Positions 16,258 through 24,140 of a DNA stretch of 64,000 nt are shown in pieces. Location: NCBI GenBank assembly GCA_029553955.1, contig JAKPJZ010000201.1, positions 1-64,000 on the forward strand, in the 5' to 3' direction. The position numbers and the translations under genes are program-made. Below the pieces are notes generated by a model that had not been told where the DNA came from, searched no databases, and saw only the letters and a program-made list of their open reading frames with translations. Every line of letters begins with the position of its first letter. The first letter of the stretch is position 1. This DNA comes from Chloroflexota bacterium (GTDB taxonomy: Bacteria > Chloroflexota > Anaerolineae > SpSt-313).

Positions 16258-16375
16258 CTCCTTCTTAGGAGGGGTTTTGGCGGGTTTGGGTGCACCTGCC
16301 CCCGCCGCGGCGGGGGCAGGTGCACCCAAACCCGCCAAAACCCCTTTCAGGGCAAGAGCCGGGTGGGCGCGAAGC
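16258..16375 (-). repeat. Palindrome-core intergenic element upstream of amrS, with 76-bp perfect palindrome 16270-16345
   Basis: 16270-16345 is a perfect palindrome with axis CCGCGG and outer arms GGGGTTTTGGCGGGTTTGGG. On the minus strand it is preceded by GCGCCCACCCGGCTCTTGCC, matching the leading flank of the element at 35215-35412. It is followed by CCTAAGAAGGAGTC, which contains the amrS ribosome binding site in the place where other copies carry CTTAAGG. Confidence 0.8.
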
Positions 16376-16379
16376 AGGT

Positions 16380-16528
16380 GAGCCGGCTAGGGCGTGTCTG
16401 CAAACCCGTAGCATAGCCCCCTTGGCCGCCGCAGGCGGCTTCGTGGGCGTCTTGGGCGGCGAGACTGGTGCCACAGAACGGCAAAACGGGCACAAGGCCC
16501 TAGGTTACGCCACTTTTCGGATAGGCTC
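16380..16528. repeat. 149-bp element, family B copy 2
   Basis: The right end (ATCCGAAAAGTGG read inward, closing with GAGCC) and the interior GCAAAACGGGCACAAG match the copy at 5570-5708. The left terminus is more diverged. Its right boundary falls at the stop codon of the flavoprotein gene at 16528. Confidence 0.65.
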
Positions 16529-17634
16529 TATGGCCGCAGCTTGCGCAGGTAGTATCCCGGCACGCGCCGTGCGAGCTCGCGGTAGCCGGCCTGGCCGGTG
16601 AGCATGCGCATCATGCCGGCCACGATGGTGGCGTCGCGCACGCCGATCTCGAAGCACAGGCGCGGCCAGGTGTAAAAGAGCCGTGCCAGCCAGCGTGCGA
16701 CGCCCAGGTCGCGGCCGATCTGTTCATAGGCGCGCTGCGAGTAGCCGGCCACATCGCCCGAGAGGATGGCCTCGGCGGCCAGCCGTCCACTGGTGAGGGC
16801 GTGGCGGATGCCCTCGCCGCTCAGGGGGTCCATCAGCCCCGCTGCGTCGCCCACGAGGAGCGCACGACCGCGCTGCAGAGGCTCGTGCCGGCAGAAGAAG
16901 GGAAGGGCGTGGCCGCGCGGCCGCACGTCGCCTGCCGGCAACCCCAGGCGCAGCGCCGACGCGACCAGTGCGCGGCGCAGCTCGCGCCCGCCGCCGCGAA
17001 AGGCGCCGATGCCTACAGAGAGATGCTCGCCCTTGGGGAACACCCATGCGTAGCCATCGCGTATGGTGCCAAAGAGGAAGAGGGCCGTAGTGGCGTACGC
17101 CTCCATGGTCTGCGCGGCGGCCGGCAGTTCGGCCTCGAGCGCCACGCCGGCGGCGAGCGGGCGGCGCAGGCCCACGCCGCGGGCAACGAGGGAAGAGGCG
17201 CCGTCGGCCCCGATAACATAAGCGGCGCGGTAGCGGGCGCGATTGGTGCGCACCGCCGCGCCGGCCGGCCCTTCCTCGATGGCGGTCGCCCCCTCGCCAT
17301 CGTGCACCTCGGCCTGCGCCTGCGCCAGAAGCAGGGTGTCGAAGCGGTCGCGCATGACCATGGCGATGGCGCCGCCCGCCAGGTCGTGCTGCACTTCCTG
17401 GCCTCCGAGCAGGAAGCGCACCCTGGTGACCTGTCGCTCGACCGCCTGCGCACAGGGCGCGGGCAGGCTGGCGATGACATTGGCGGGGATGCCCCCACCA
17501 CAGGGCTTGTAGCGCGGCAGTTGTTGCCGCTCGAGCACGAGCGTGCGGCAGCCTGCCGCACCCAGGACGTGAGCGGCCATGGCGCCGCCCGGCCCTCCGC
17601 CCACGATAATCACATCAAAACATTTGTCTGGCAT
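16528..17634 (-). CDS. Geranylgeranyl reductase family FAD-dependent oxidoreductase
   Basis: The 368-residue protein has an N-terminal Rossmann FAD motif VIIVGGGPGGAMAAHVLG (residues 9-26), the family segment RYKPCGGGIP near 41 and the second FAD motif GDAAGLMDPLSGEGI near 265. This is the layout of geranylgeranyl reductases, which saturate isoprenoid chains of quinones, carotenoids, chlorophylls or lipids. Length is normal. The substrate cannot be told because the neighbours (amrS and a phospholipase-D-like gene) do not belong to one isoprenoid pathway. The ATG at 17634 is the natural start. Confidence 0.85.
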   Translation of the reverse strand: MPDKCFDVIIVGGGPGGAMAAHVLGAAGCRTLVLERQQLPRYKPCGGGIPANVIASLPAPCAQAVERQVTRVRFLLGGQEVQHDLAGGAIAMVMRDRFDTLLLAQAQAEVHDGEGATAIEEGPAGAAVRTNRARYRAAYVIGADGASSLVARGVGLRRPLAAGVALEAELPAAAQTMEAYATTALFLFGTIRDGYAWVFPKGEHLSVGIGAFRGGGRELRRALVASALRLGLPAGDVRPRGHALPFFCRHEPLQRGRALLVGDAAGLMDPLSGEGIRHALTSGRLAAEAILSGDVAGYSQRAYEQIGRDLGVARWLARLFYTWPRLCFEIGVRDATIVAGMMRMLTGQAGYRELARRVPGYYLRKLRP

Positions 17635-17736
17635 AGCCCCGCGACTCTACATGGTAGTGCTTCAGAGCCTCTGGTGAACCGTAGAGACGCCTCACCCCCA
17701 CTCTGCGCCCTCTGCGGTGAACCTCGTGTGTCTGTG

Positions 17737-18999
17737 CTATGGCTTGGCCTCCAGCGCCCGCTGGCGCACGCGCTCGTACTCCTCAAGGTACTGCTGCGCC
17801 ACGCTGGCGCTGTGGATGATGAGGACGTTCTCGTCGTTGCTCTGGTCGGCGCTGGCGGTAAAGTTGAACGAGCCGGTGACGACGATCGAGTCGTCGATGA
17901 TGATGACCTTGTGGTGCATCACGTAGGGGTTGCCGTCGAGCAGCACGTCGAGACCGGCCTGCTTCATGGGCGGGTACTCAGCATGGGCGGTGTCGGCGCC
18001 GCGGCGCTCAAACACCCCCGCGACGCTGACTCCGGCCTTGGCCCGCTGCAGCATCGCCTCGCCGATGTTGTCGTCGGTGAAGGAGAAGGCCATGAAGCGG
18101 ATGCTCTTTTGCGCCTTGCCCAGCAGGGCGACCAGTTTTTCCGACACCTTGTCTTCGGGGGCGAAATAGTTCTCGACCAGCGTGCCGTCGATGGTGACTT
18201 GAGGCTGTATCGTGTTGCGCGGCGAGGTCGGCCCGAACTGCTGCTTCTCGAACATCTCGGCGAACTCGGTCTGGTAGTTGCGAGCCAGCGCTTCCGATTC
18301 GATGATGATGGCATTGTTGTTGTTGCGGTAGGTGCAGTTGATCGTCAGGTTCCAAGAGCCGGTGAGCACGGTGTGGCCGTCGATGATGACGAACTTGTTG
18401 TGCATGATGGCGCCACGCTTGTCTTCGACGACGGGCACGCCGCCCTGCGTGAGCTGCTGGACGGCCTTTTCCTCCAGGTTGTCGGTGTCGGTCACCAGGC
18501 GCACGGTCACGCCCCGCTGTTTCGCCGCCAGGAGCGCGGCGGCGATGTTCTCCAGGTCCAGCTCGTAGGCGGCCACGTCGATGCTGTGCTGCGCCCCGGC
18601 GATGAGCTGCACGAGGTCTTCGTCGATGCCGCCGACGTGGTCGGCCGCCGTGTCGGGGTAGGTTGGGGTAGTGAAGTGGACCTGGTACCAGGTGGCTCGC
18701 GGGATGCTCGTCGGCGGCGGCGGCGTGCTCGATGCCGGCGGCAGCGGCGTGCTTACGGTCGCTGGCGGCGGCGCGGTCGCTGTTGGCGGCGGTGGCGGTG
18801 GCGCGGTCGCCGTGGGTAGGGGCAGCCCCATGGCCTCGAGCACGCCGGTGCGCAGCTCTGTGAGCCCTGGCTGATGCCAAAAGCCCGCCGGCACATCGAA
18901 CACCATGGCAGCCATGATGATGACGATGAGGACGAGGATGAGGGCCAGTGGACCGCGGACGGCTGCATTCGACGCGGCTCGGCGAGTTCTTCTAGACAT
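17737..18999 (-). CDS. Membrane-anchored phospholipase D-like protein
   Basis: The 420-residue protein has an N-terminal membrane anchor (about 15-36), a long Pro/Thr/Ala linker (about 60-100) and two phospholipase D domains. Both HxK(x4)D motifs are complete: His200-Lys202-Asp207 (MHNKFVIIDG, then TGSWN) and His362-Lys364-Asp369 (MHHKVIIIDD, then TGSFN). The superfamily cleaves or transfers phosphodiester bonds in phospholipids or nucleic acids through a phospho-His intermediate. Being outside the membrane, it probably acts on lipids or extracellular DNA. AAGGAG precedes the ATG at 18999. It follows a 109-residue gene with only 15 bp between them. Confidence 0.85.
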   Translation of the reverse strand: MSRRTRRAASNAAVRGPLALILVLIVIIMAAMVFDVPAGFWHQPGLTELRTGVLEAMGLPLPTATAPPPPPPTATAPPPATVSTPLPPASSTPPPPTSIPRATWYQVHFTTPTYPDTAADHVGGIDEDLVQLIAGAQHSIDVAAYELDLENIAAALLAAKQRGVTVRLVTDTDNLEEKAVQQLTQGGVPVVEDKRGAIMHNKFVIIDGHTVLTGSWNLTINCTYRNNNNAIIIESEALARNYQTEFAEMFEKQQFGPTSPRNTIQPQVTIDGTLVENYFAPEDKVSEKLVALLGKAQKSIRFMAFSFTDDNIGEAMLQRAKAGVSVAGVFERRGADTAHAEYPPMKQAGLDVLLDGNPYVMHHKVIIIDDSIVVTGSFNFTASADQSNDENVLIIHSASVAQQYLEEYERVRQRALEAKP

Positions 19000-19014
19000 G
19001 GCAGCACTCCTTGA

Positions 19015-19344
19015 CTATGGGCAGCGGACCAACTCGCGCGCGGCGTCGATGAGGGCGAGCAAGCGCACCAGGAACTCGGACTCCTCCAGCACGGCACGGC
19101 TGGCCACCAGGTCGTTGATCTGGCGAGCCACCCGGCGCACCGGCGCCACCGCATCGGCGATGGCTGCATCGTCGAGCGGCTGGCCGCCCTGCTCCTCAGC
19201 GGCCATGAGCTGACCGGCCAGACTCAGGGCCCAGCGGAGCAAGATGTCGGCAGCGGCATCCTCCAGGTCGGAGGTCAGCCGCTCATCCTGCAGGATAAGC
19301 TCGGCGGCCTGGGGGGGCAACTGCTGTGGAGGTTGGCTGGCCAT
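19015..19344 (-). CDS. Small acidic helical protein of unknown function
   Basis: The 109-residue protein appears almost entirely alpha-helical, Ala/Leu/Glu/Asp-rich, and has no signal peptide or membrane segment. It lies 15 bp ahead of the phospholipase-D-like gene on the same strand, so they are probably co-transcribed. I recognise no family. Confidence 0.55.
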   Translation of the reverse strand: MASQPPQQLPPQAAELILQDERLTSDLEDAAADILLRWALSLAGQLMAAEEQGGQPLDDAAIADAVAPVRRVARQINDLVASRAVLEESEFLVRLLALIDAARELVRCP

Positions 19345-19679
19345 GGCGGATCCTCCGCGAGACCCGGCGTGTGGTTACAGCTCCAGTATATCACGACGCG
19401 CCGCGGAAGACAACGCGGCCAGAGACGCGGAAGGACGGGAACCACCAGGGCCACAAAGGCGGAGGATACCCATTCACACTGCCATTGCGAGTACCCCACA
19501 GTTTGCCGAACTCTGGGGTACTGAGCTGAGACATGGTCCTGTCATTGCGAGTATCCCATGCCGCCGCGCGGCATGTGCAAGCACAGAGACTACTGCCGTC
19601 ATTGCGAGGAGGCCGCAGCCGCCGACGAAGCAATGACAGGCCAGGGTTCTGTGCTGGGCCCAGGCTGCGGAAGACCGGC
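19345..19679. other. Intergenic region filled with tcattgcgag-type repeats
   Basis: No gene is visible in these 335 bp. A hairpin with GTACCCC/GGGGTAC ends lies at 19491-19521, next to CCATTGCGA. The stretch 19548-19643 contains TGTCATTGCGAGTATCCCA, TGTGCAAGCACAGA and TCATTGCGAGGAGGCCGCAG in a row. It is repeated in inverted orientation at 28680-28777 with few changes. The 5' part (19345-19480) shows nothing recognisable. Confidence 0.7.
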
Positions 19680-20030
19680 TCAGCCGCTCACGGGCTCCGG
19701 CGCCAGCGCCTTGTCGAGGCGGTCGGCCAGTTGCTCTTTGGAGACGGCGCCGATGAGGCGGCTGATCTCCTGGCCCTGGTCGAAGACGAGGACGGTGGGC
19801 ACGCCGCGCAGCTGAAAGCGCACGACCAGGCCGCCGGCCTGGTCGGCGTTGACCTGCACAAAGCGCGCGCGGTCGCGATAGTCGCGAGCCAGTTCTTCGA
19901 TGACCGGCGCCAGCCGGCGGCAGTGGGGGCACCAGGGGGTGAAGAACTCGACGAGCACGGGCGATGGCTCACCGAACACGACCTGGTCGAAGCTGTGCTC
20001 GTCGGCCTGCGGAAGGTTCTGAACAGCCAT
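19680..20030 (-). CDS. Thioredoxin
   Basis: The 116-residue protein is a single thioredoxin domain. The redox centre is FFTPWCPHCRRLAP with Cys34 and Cys37. The dipeptide between the cysteines is Pro-His rather than the usual Gly-Pro, resembling DsbA-type centres and suggesting a more oxidising potential. The cis-proline loop GVPTVLVF is present near 75. No signal peptide is visible, so it acts in the cytoplasm. The gene follows a CoA-binding protein on the same strand; the upstream stop and this ATG are separated by a single base, so translation is coupled. Confidence 0.9.
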   Translation of the reverse strand: MAVQNLPQADEHSFDQVVFGEPSPVLVEFFTPWCPHCRRLAPVIEELARDYRDRARFVQVNADQAGGLVVRFQLRGVPTVLVFDQGQEISRLIGAVSKEQLADRLDKALAPEPVSG

Positions 20031-20031
20031 A

Positions 20032-20466
20032 TCACTCCCTCACGGTCAGCCCCCGGCTGACCGGCCAGCGTTTCTTCTCGACCATAGCGCAGGCATCGTA
20101 GACCACCGCAATGCCGTGCGCCCGGCAGTAGGCGACGGCTGCCGGCGATTCGGCCCCCGGCTGCAGCCATACCCGGCGCAGCCCCAGGCGCGCACAGTCC
20201 TGGATCACCTGCTCGGTCGCTGCTGGCGGCACCACCACGTCGATCACCTCGGGGCGCTCGGGCAGCGACTCCAGCGAAGGGTAGATGGTCTGGCCGTCGA
20301 CCTGCTGGGCGTTGGGGTTGACGCCGTAGACCCGGTAGCCGGCCTCGCGCAGGTTCCTAAAGATGCGGTAGCCGAACTTGGTCGGGTTCTGCGACACACC
20401 CACCACAGCCCAGATGCGGCGGCCGACAAAGTCGGCGATGAGCGTGGCCTGATCTTCGCCGGGCAT
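20032..20466 (-). CDS. CoA-binding domain protein
   Basis: The 144-residue protein is a stand-alone CoA-binding (Rossmann-like) domain of the YccU type. Motifs are WAVVGVSQNPTKFGYRIF near 20, GYRVYGVNPN near 43, DVVVPPAATEQVIQDCARLG near 76 and VWLQPGAES near 99. Members bind CoA in vitro, but their physiological role is unclear. AGGAGG precedes the ATG at 20466. It forms a two-gene unit with the thioredoxin downstream. Confidence 0.88.
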   Translation of the reverse strand: MPGEDQATLIADFVGRRIWAVVGVSQNPTKFGYRIFRNLREAGYRVYGVNPNAQQVDGQTIYPSLESLPERPEVIDVVVPPAATEQVIQDCARLGLRRVWLQPGAESPAAVAYCRAHGIAVVYDACAMVEKKRWPVSRGLTVRE

Positions 20467-20499
20467 GCCTGCCTCCTGGGGTTCAGCATGACTGGCAGC

Positions 20500-20690
20500 C
20501 TGTCGGAGCTAACTCGCCACTCTGAGCATCCTGGCAACAGCCGGGCAGTCTGCTCCGCTGCCACCGGGCTCTGGCCCAGGAGCGGGTTCGGGGGTGGCCC
20601 TGCCGGCCGCCCCTGGCGCGCCAGGGCCACCCCCGAACCCGCCTTAAGGTTTCCGAACCGTGTTCGCGCGCGACGTCAAACCCGGTGGCC
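20500..20690 (+). repeat. Palindrome-core intergenic element (copy 20.5 kb)
   Basis: The leading flank GCTCCGCTGCCACCGGGCTC (20549-20568) is followed by an inverted repeat with 20-bp arms (20582-20601 and 20623-20642). Its centre holds CCTGGCGCGCCAGG plus an insertion. The trailing flank CTTAAGG, GAACCGTGTTCGCGCG and AAACCCGGTGGCCGG closes it. Same order as at 35215-35412. The rest of the 458-bp gap contains a separate 13-bp-arm hairpin (20751-20782, ACCGTAGTAACGA) and the promoter of the next gene. Confidence 0.75.
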
Positions 20691-20750
20691 GGCCAGGATT
20701 GGTCTATTCCGATGGGCTGCTAGGCGCAATACCTTTCAAATGGGGTGGCC

Positions 20751-20782
20751 ACCGTAGTAACGACTACGGTCGTTACTACGGT
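20751..20782. repeat. Perfect hairpin, 13-bp arms
   Basis: ACCGTAGTAACGA (20751-20763) and its complement (20770-20782) flank the 6-bp loop CTACGG. It is flanked by two direct GCTGCTAGGCG copies (20717 and 20807). It lies about 85 bp upstream of the -35 box of the IolB-like gene and could be a regulatory site or part of a small repeat. Confidence 0.6.
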
Positions 20783-20865
20783 GCGCCCGTTAGTCGAAGG
20801 ATATTGCTGCTAGGCGTCAGTATAGGGAGCGATGGGATGGTGTCAAGGCTGGGCGCGCGTGAGGC

Positions 20866-20893
20866 TTGCGTTTTGGGTGGGATGCGTTACAAT
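20866..20893 (+). promoter_or_regulatory. Promoter of the IolB-like gene
   Basis: TTGCGT (20866-20871) and TACAAT (20888-20893) are 16 bp apart. Transcription would begin near 20900, leaving a leader of about 25 nt with GGAGGTG before the TTG start at 20925. Confidence 0.55.
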
Positions 20894-20924
20894 GGGGTGG
20901 CCGAACAACTACCGGAGGTGCAAT

Positions 20925-21743
20925 TTGCAGCGCGTATTTCGCTACGGGCGCCAGCCGGGCTACAACAGGTTGGTGGGACCGGGTGAGGCGGGCCTCGAGC
21001 ACCTGGAGTTTGGGGTACTGCGCGTGCCCCGCGACGCCGAGTTCAGCGCCCACCTGGAGGGGCGCGAGGCGGTGCTGGTGATCCTGAGCGGCGCCTGCGT
21101 GGTGCAGGTCGATGGCCAGCGCTGGAACCTGGAGCGGGCCAGCGTCTTTGCCGGGCCGGCCATGGCCGTCTACGTGCCGCGGCACCGGCAGTACGTGGTG
21201 ACCGGAGTCAAACCGGCTGACGTGGCTGTCTATAGCGTGCGGTCCGACCAGGATTACGAGCCGCGCCTGGTCGAGCGGCAGCAGATTGCGCTGGAATGGG
21301 AGGGCGCGCCGGGGTTCCGCAGGCGTGTCTGCTCCATCATCGACGAGGGCTTTCCCGCCAACCGCCTGCTGGTGGGCGAGACCTTTGTCGAGCCGGGCCA
21401 GTGGGCGAGCTACCCCCCCCACAAACACGATGAGGACCGCTACCCCGATGAAGTGCGCCTCGAGGAGGTGGCCTTCTTCCAGGTGGACCCGCCGCAGGGC
21501 TATGCGCTCCAGCACATCTACTCGGCCGAGCGCGGCCTCAACCGGGTGTACGCGGTGGGCAACGACGATGCCTGTGCCATGGCCCACGGCTACCACCCGT
21601 TGGCCGCCGCGCCTGGCTACGCGTTCTACTATCTCTGGGGCATGGCGGGCAGCGGCCATGTGATCCGCTCGTCGGTCGACCCGGAGCACGCCTGGGTGGC
21701 GGCCGAGACGGGGACGCCCCAGCCTATTGCCGTTCCTGAGTAG
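20925..21743 (+). CDS. IolB-like 5-deoxy-glucuronate isomerase family protein
   Basis: The 272-residue double-cupin protein matches the IolB/KduI-like family. An N-terminal cupin half includes VILSGACVVQVDGQRW and a C-terminal half includes SYPPHKHDEDRYPDEVRLEE, whose His-x-His and Glu residues bind metal. HPLAAAPGYAFYYLWGMAG lies near the end. IolB converts 5-deoxy-glucuronate in inositol breakdown. No other iol genes are adjacent, so substrate assignment is by family only. The TTG at 20925 is chosen from CGGAGGTG seven bases upstream. The gene has its own promoter and is followed by an imperfect palindrome. Confidence 0.8.
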   Translation: MQRVFRYGRQPGYNRLVGPGEAGLEHLEFGVLRVPRDAEFSAHLEGREAVLVILSGACVVQVDGQRWNLERASVFAGPAMAVYVPRHRQYVVTGVKPADVAVYSVRSDQDYEPRLVERQQIALEWEGAPGFRRRVCSIIDEGFPANRLLVGETFVEPGQWASYPPHKHDEDRYPDEVRLEEVAFFQVDPPQGYALQHIYSAERGLNRVYAVGNDDACAMAHGYHPLAAAPGYAFYYLWGMAGSGHVIRSSVDPEHAWVAAETGTPQPIAVPE

Positions 21744-21750
21744 TTGCCCA

Positions 21751-21804
21751 GGGGGTTAGGAGTGCGTTTGCTGCCCGCGGGCGGCAGACCCACTCCTAAC
21801 ACCC
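21751..21804. repeat. Imperfect palindrome with CCCGCGGG axis
   Basis: A 54-bp inverted repeat with five mismatched positions, starting GGGGGTTAGGAGTG and centred on CCCGCGGG (21774-21781). It lies 8 bp after the IolB-like stop codon and 22 bp before the next ATG. It appears to be a decayed relative of the perfect palindromes at 7207 and 33927. Confidence 0.75.
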
Positions 21805-21825
21805 CCACTCAAGGAGGACTGGTCC

Positions 21826-22899
21826 ATGGATGCCACTGAGCAGCTCCTGAAGGAGCTCACCGAGGCGCCCGGGCTGCCGGGCTATGAAGGCGAGGCGCGG
21901 GCGGTCATGCGCCGCGCGCTGGAGGGCACGGCGGCCGAGATTACGCAGGACGGCCTGGGCAGCCTCATCGCCACGCTGCCGGGCAGCGCCGAGCGGCCGC
22001 GCATCATGCTGGCCGGGCACCTGGATGAGGTCGGCTTTATCGTCCGGTTCATCACCGAGAACGGCTTTATCCGCTTCCTGCCGCTGGGCGGCTGGTGGGA
22101 TCAGGTGCTGCTCGCGCACCAGGTGGTCATCAAGACGCGCAAGGGCGATGTGGTGGGCGTGATCGGCGCCAAGCCGCCGCACATGCTGAAGGAAGAGGAG
22201 CGCAACAAGGTCGTCGAGAAGGACGCCATGTACATCGACGTCGGCGCCAGCAGCCGGGCGCAGGTGGAGGAGCTGGGCGTACGTGTCGGCGACCCTATCG
22301 TGCCGCGCACCGAGTTCACCGTGCTGGCCGGCGGCACGACCTACCTCTCGAAGGCGTGGGATAACCGCGTGGGCTGCGCCCTGGTCGTGGCGGCGTTCCG
22401 CGCCCTCAAGGGCCGGCCGCATGCCAACACGCTCTACGGCGTGGGCACGGTGCAGGAAGAGGTGGGCCTGCGCGGCGCCCGCACCAGTGCCCATGCCGTG
22501 GACCCCGACGTGGGCCTGGTGATGGAGGTGGCCATCGCGGGCGACCTGCCCGATATGAAGCCCGAGGAGGGCGCGACCAGGCTGGGTGGCGGCGTGTCGC
22601 TGTTGGCGTACGACGGCAGCATGATCCCCAACCTGAAGCTGCGCGACTTGGCGATCGACACGGCGCAAGCGGCCGGCATCCCCTACCAGATCGACCTCAT
22701 GCCCCGCGGCGGCACCGATGGCGGGCCGATCCATCAGAACCGTAGCGGCGTGCCTGGGCTGGTCATCGGCGTGCCGACGCGGCACATCCATAGCCACCAG
22801 GGCATCATCAGCCGCGACGATTTCGATGCGGCGGTGCGGCTGGTGGTGGCGCTGATCGAGCGCCTCGACGCCACGACGGTGGCCGGCCTGACACCGTAA
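21826..22899 (+). CDS. M42 family metallopeptidase (glutamyl/deblocking aminopeptidase type)
   Basis: The 357-residue enzyme is a dinuclear metal aminopeptidase of the TET-forming M42 family. Metal and catalytic residues are visible in AGHLDEVGFIV, WDNRVGCAL, VQEEVGLRGA, PRGGTDGGPIHQ and PTRHIHSHQG, in the correct order. These enzymes trim N-terminal residues from peptides in the cytoplasm. AAGGAGGA precedes the ATG at 21826. The stop codon TAA (22897-22899) forms the first three bases of the palindrome that separates it from the convergent gene. Confidence 0.93.
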   Translation: MDATEQLLKELTEAPGLPGYEGEARAVMRRALEGTAAEITQDGLGSLIATLPGSAERPRIMLAGHLDEVGFIVRFITENGFIRFLPLGGWWDQVLLAHQVVIKTRKGDVVGVIGAKPPHMLKEEERNKVVEKDAMYIDVGASSRAQVEELGVRVGDPIVPRTEFTVLAGGTTYLSKAWDNRVGCALVVAAFRALKGRPHANTLYGVGTVQEEVGLRGARTSAHAVDPDVGLVMEVAIAGDLPDMKPEEGATRLGGGVSLLAYDGSMIPNLKLRDLAIDTAQAAGIPYQIDLMPRGGTDGGPIHQNRSGVPGLVIGVPTRHIHSHQGIISRDDFDAAVRLVVALIERLDATTVAGLTP

Positions 22900-22990
22900 T
22901 CGGAAGGGTGGGGTTGTGGACGGGCGATGCCGTTGGCCTCCCGCGGGTGGCCAACGGCATCGCCCGTCCACAACCCCACCCTTCCGATTA
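22897..22990. terminator. 94-bp palindrome spanning both convergent stop codons
   Basis: The arms 22897-22938 and 22949-22990 are exact complements (42 bp); the centre adds CCCGCGGG with one mismatched pair. The first three bases are the TAA of the M42 peptidase gene on the plus strand. The last three are the TAA of the DUF1786 gene on the minus strand. No T-run follows either arm. It probably acts as a shared 3' hairpin protecting or terminating both transcripts. Confidence 0.85.
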
Positions 22991-24046
22991 CCACAACCCC
23001 TCGCCCGCTCCATAGTGCTGGCGCGTGGCTGCGACGAGCCCGAAGCAGCCGGCGAGCATCATGTTGCCGTAGGGCGCGGCCAGGTAGTAGCCGAGGCCCG
23101 CGGCGAGCGCGCGGCGCGGGCCGGTGACGGCGACGAGAGGCGTCTCGCTCCATGGGCGATACGCCGGGTCGATGGCGGCGCCGTGGCCGTTGCCGGCGCG
23201 CACGGCTTCGTCGCTGAGCGTGCCTTGCACCAGCCCCTGCACCAGCGACTGCAGCGCCTCACGGTCAACCAGCACCGTATGGTGCTCGAAGAGGCCCCAG
23301 ATGCGTGTGCCCCGCACCAGTGCCCCCAGGATGTGCTGATTGCCGATGTTGAGCGCGACCAGGCCCGCCTCGCGCTGCCCGGCGACCTGTGGGTCGCACA
23401 AGGCCCCCCAGATAGCCGCCGCGGCCGTGTCCATGAGAATGGCGCCGGGGCAGGCTCGTTGGATGGCCAACATGCGCGTGAGCTGGGGCGGCGGCGTGGG
23501 GTAGAGCAGGCGCGCCAGCTCGCCGCCCGCGGCAAGGAAATCGCGCCACAGGCCAAAGCGCAGCACGCGGTTACGGCCGCTGAGGCACTCGCCGTGGTCC
23601 TGGACGGCAACGGCGACGGTCGCAGGCAGCGCCACGTCGTAGGGCGCAAGGGCCGCGCGCAGGCGCTGGAGGTCCACGTCGCCGGTGGTGATGGCGGCCG
23701 CCGCAGGTTCGGGGCTGTGCTCGACGATCTGCACGCCCAGGCGGCGCACCTCGTCGAGGTTGTCGCGCACGGTGAGCGCGGCCCGGGGCGTGGCGTAGGC
23801 GGGCAGCCCGGCGCGGATGTGGCGCTTGAGGGCGCTGGCACAGGCGCCGCCGCCCATAAGCGCGCCGCTCAAGTAGACCGCCTGCCCGGCCGCCGTGGCC
23901 TGGCGGATGCGCCCGGCGACGATCACGGTGGGCGCGGGGAGGACGAGCTGCACACAGTCCTCCACGGGCTGCGCGGCATCGTAGAGTAGGATGTCTTGGG
24001 TGCCGCCGCCAATGTCGACGGCGAGGATGCGGGTGGTATCGACCAT
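22988..24046 (-). CDS. DUF1786 family protein
   Basis: The 352-residue protein matches DUF1786, sometimes labelled as a pyruvate-formate-lyase-activating protein although it is not a radical-SAM enzyme. The N-terminus ILAVDIGGGTQDILLYD resembles the phosphate-1 loop of the actin/Hsp70/sugar-kinase ATPase fold. Further conserved parts are YLSGALMGGGACASALKRHI near 57, AVQDHGECLSGRNRVLRFG near 148 and a C-terminal GNMMLAGCFGLV. An ATPase or nucleotide-binding role is inferred from the fold. It converges with the M42 peptidase gene across a palindrome. Confidence 0.8.
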   Translation of the reverse strand: MVDTTRILAVDIGGGTQDILLYDAAQPVEDCVQLVLPAPTVIVAGRIRQATAAGQAVYLSGALMGGGACASALKRHIRAGLPAYATPRAALTVRDNLDEVRRLGVQIVEHSPEPAAAAITTGDVDLQRLRAALAPYDVALPATVAVAVQDHGECLSGRNRVLRFGLWRDFLAAGGELARLLYPTPPPQLTRMLAIQRACPGAILMDTAAAAIWGALCDPQVAGQREAGLVALNIGNQHILGALVRGTRIWGLFEHHTVLVDREALQSLVQGLVQGTLSDEAVRAGNGHGAAIDPAYRPWSETPLVAVTGPRRALAAGLGYYLAAPYGNMMLAGCFGLVAATRQHYGAGEGLW

Positions 24047-24140
24047 TTCATTGCTTTCTAGAGGCGAGCAAGGTCCAAGAGTTGTGCCAGACCCCTTTGT
24101 CGTGCGCGCATACGGCTCAAGCCATCACTACGAAGGGCCG

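Noticed and set aside
16801-18819. 672-codon plus-strand frame opposite the flavoprotein and phospholipase-D-like genes
   Set aside because: Antisense to two proteins with complete motifs; composition is typical of a shadow frame.
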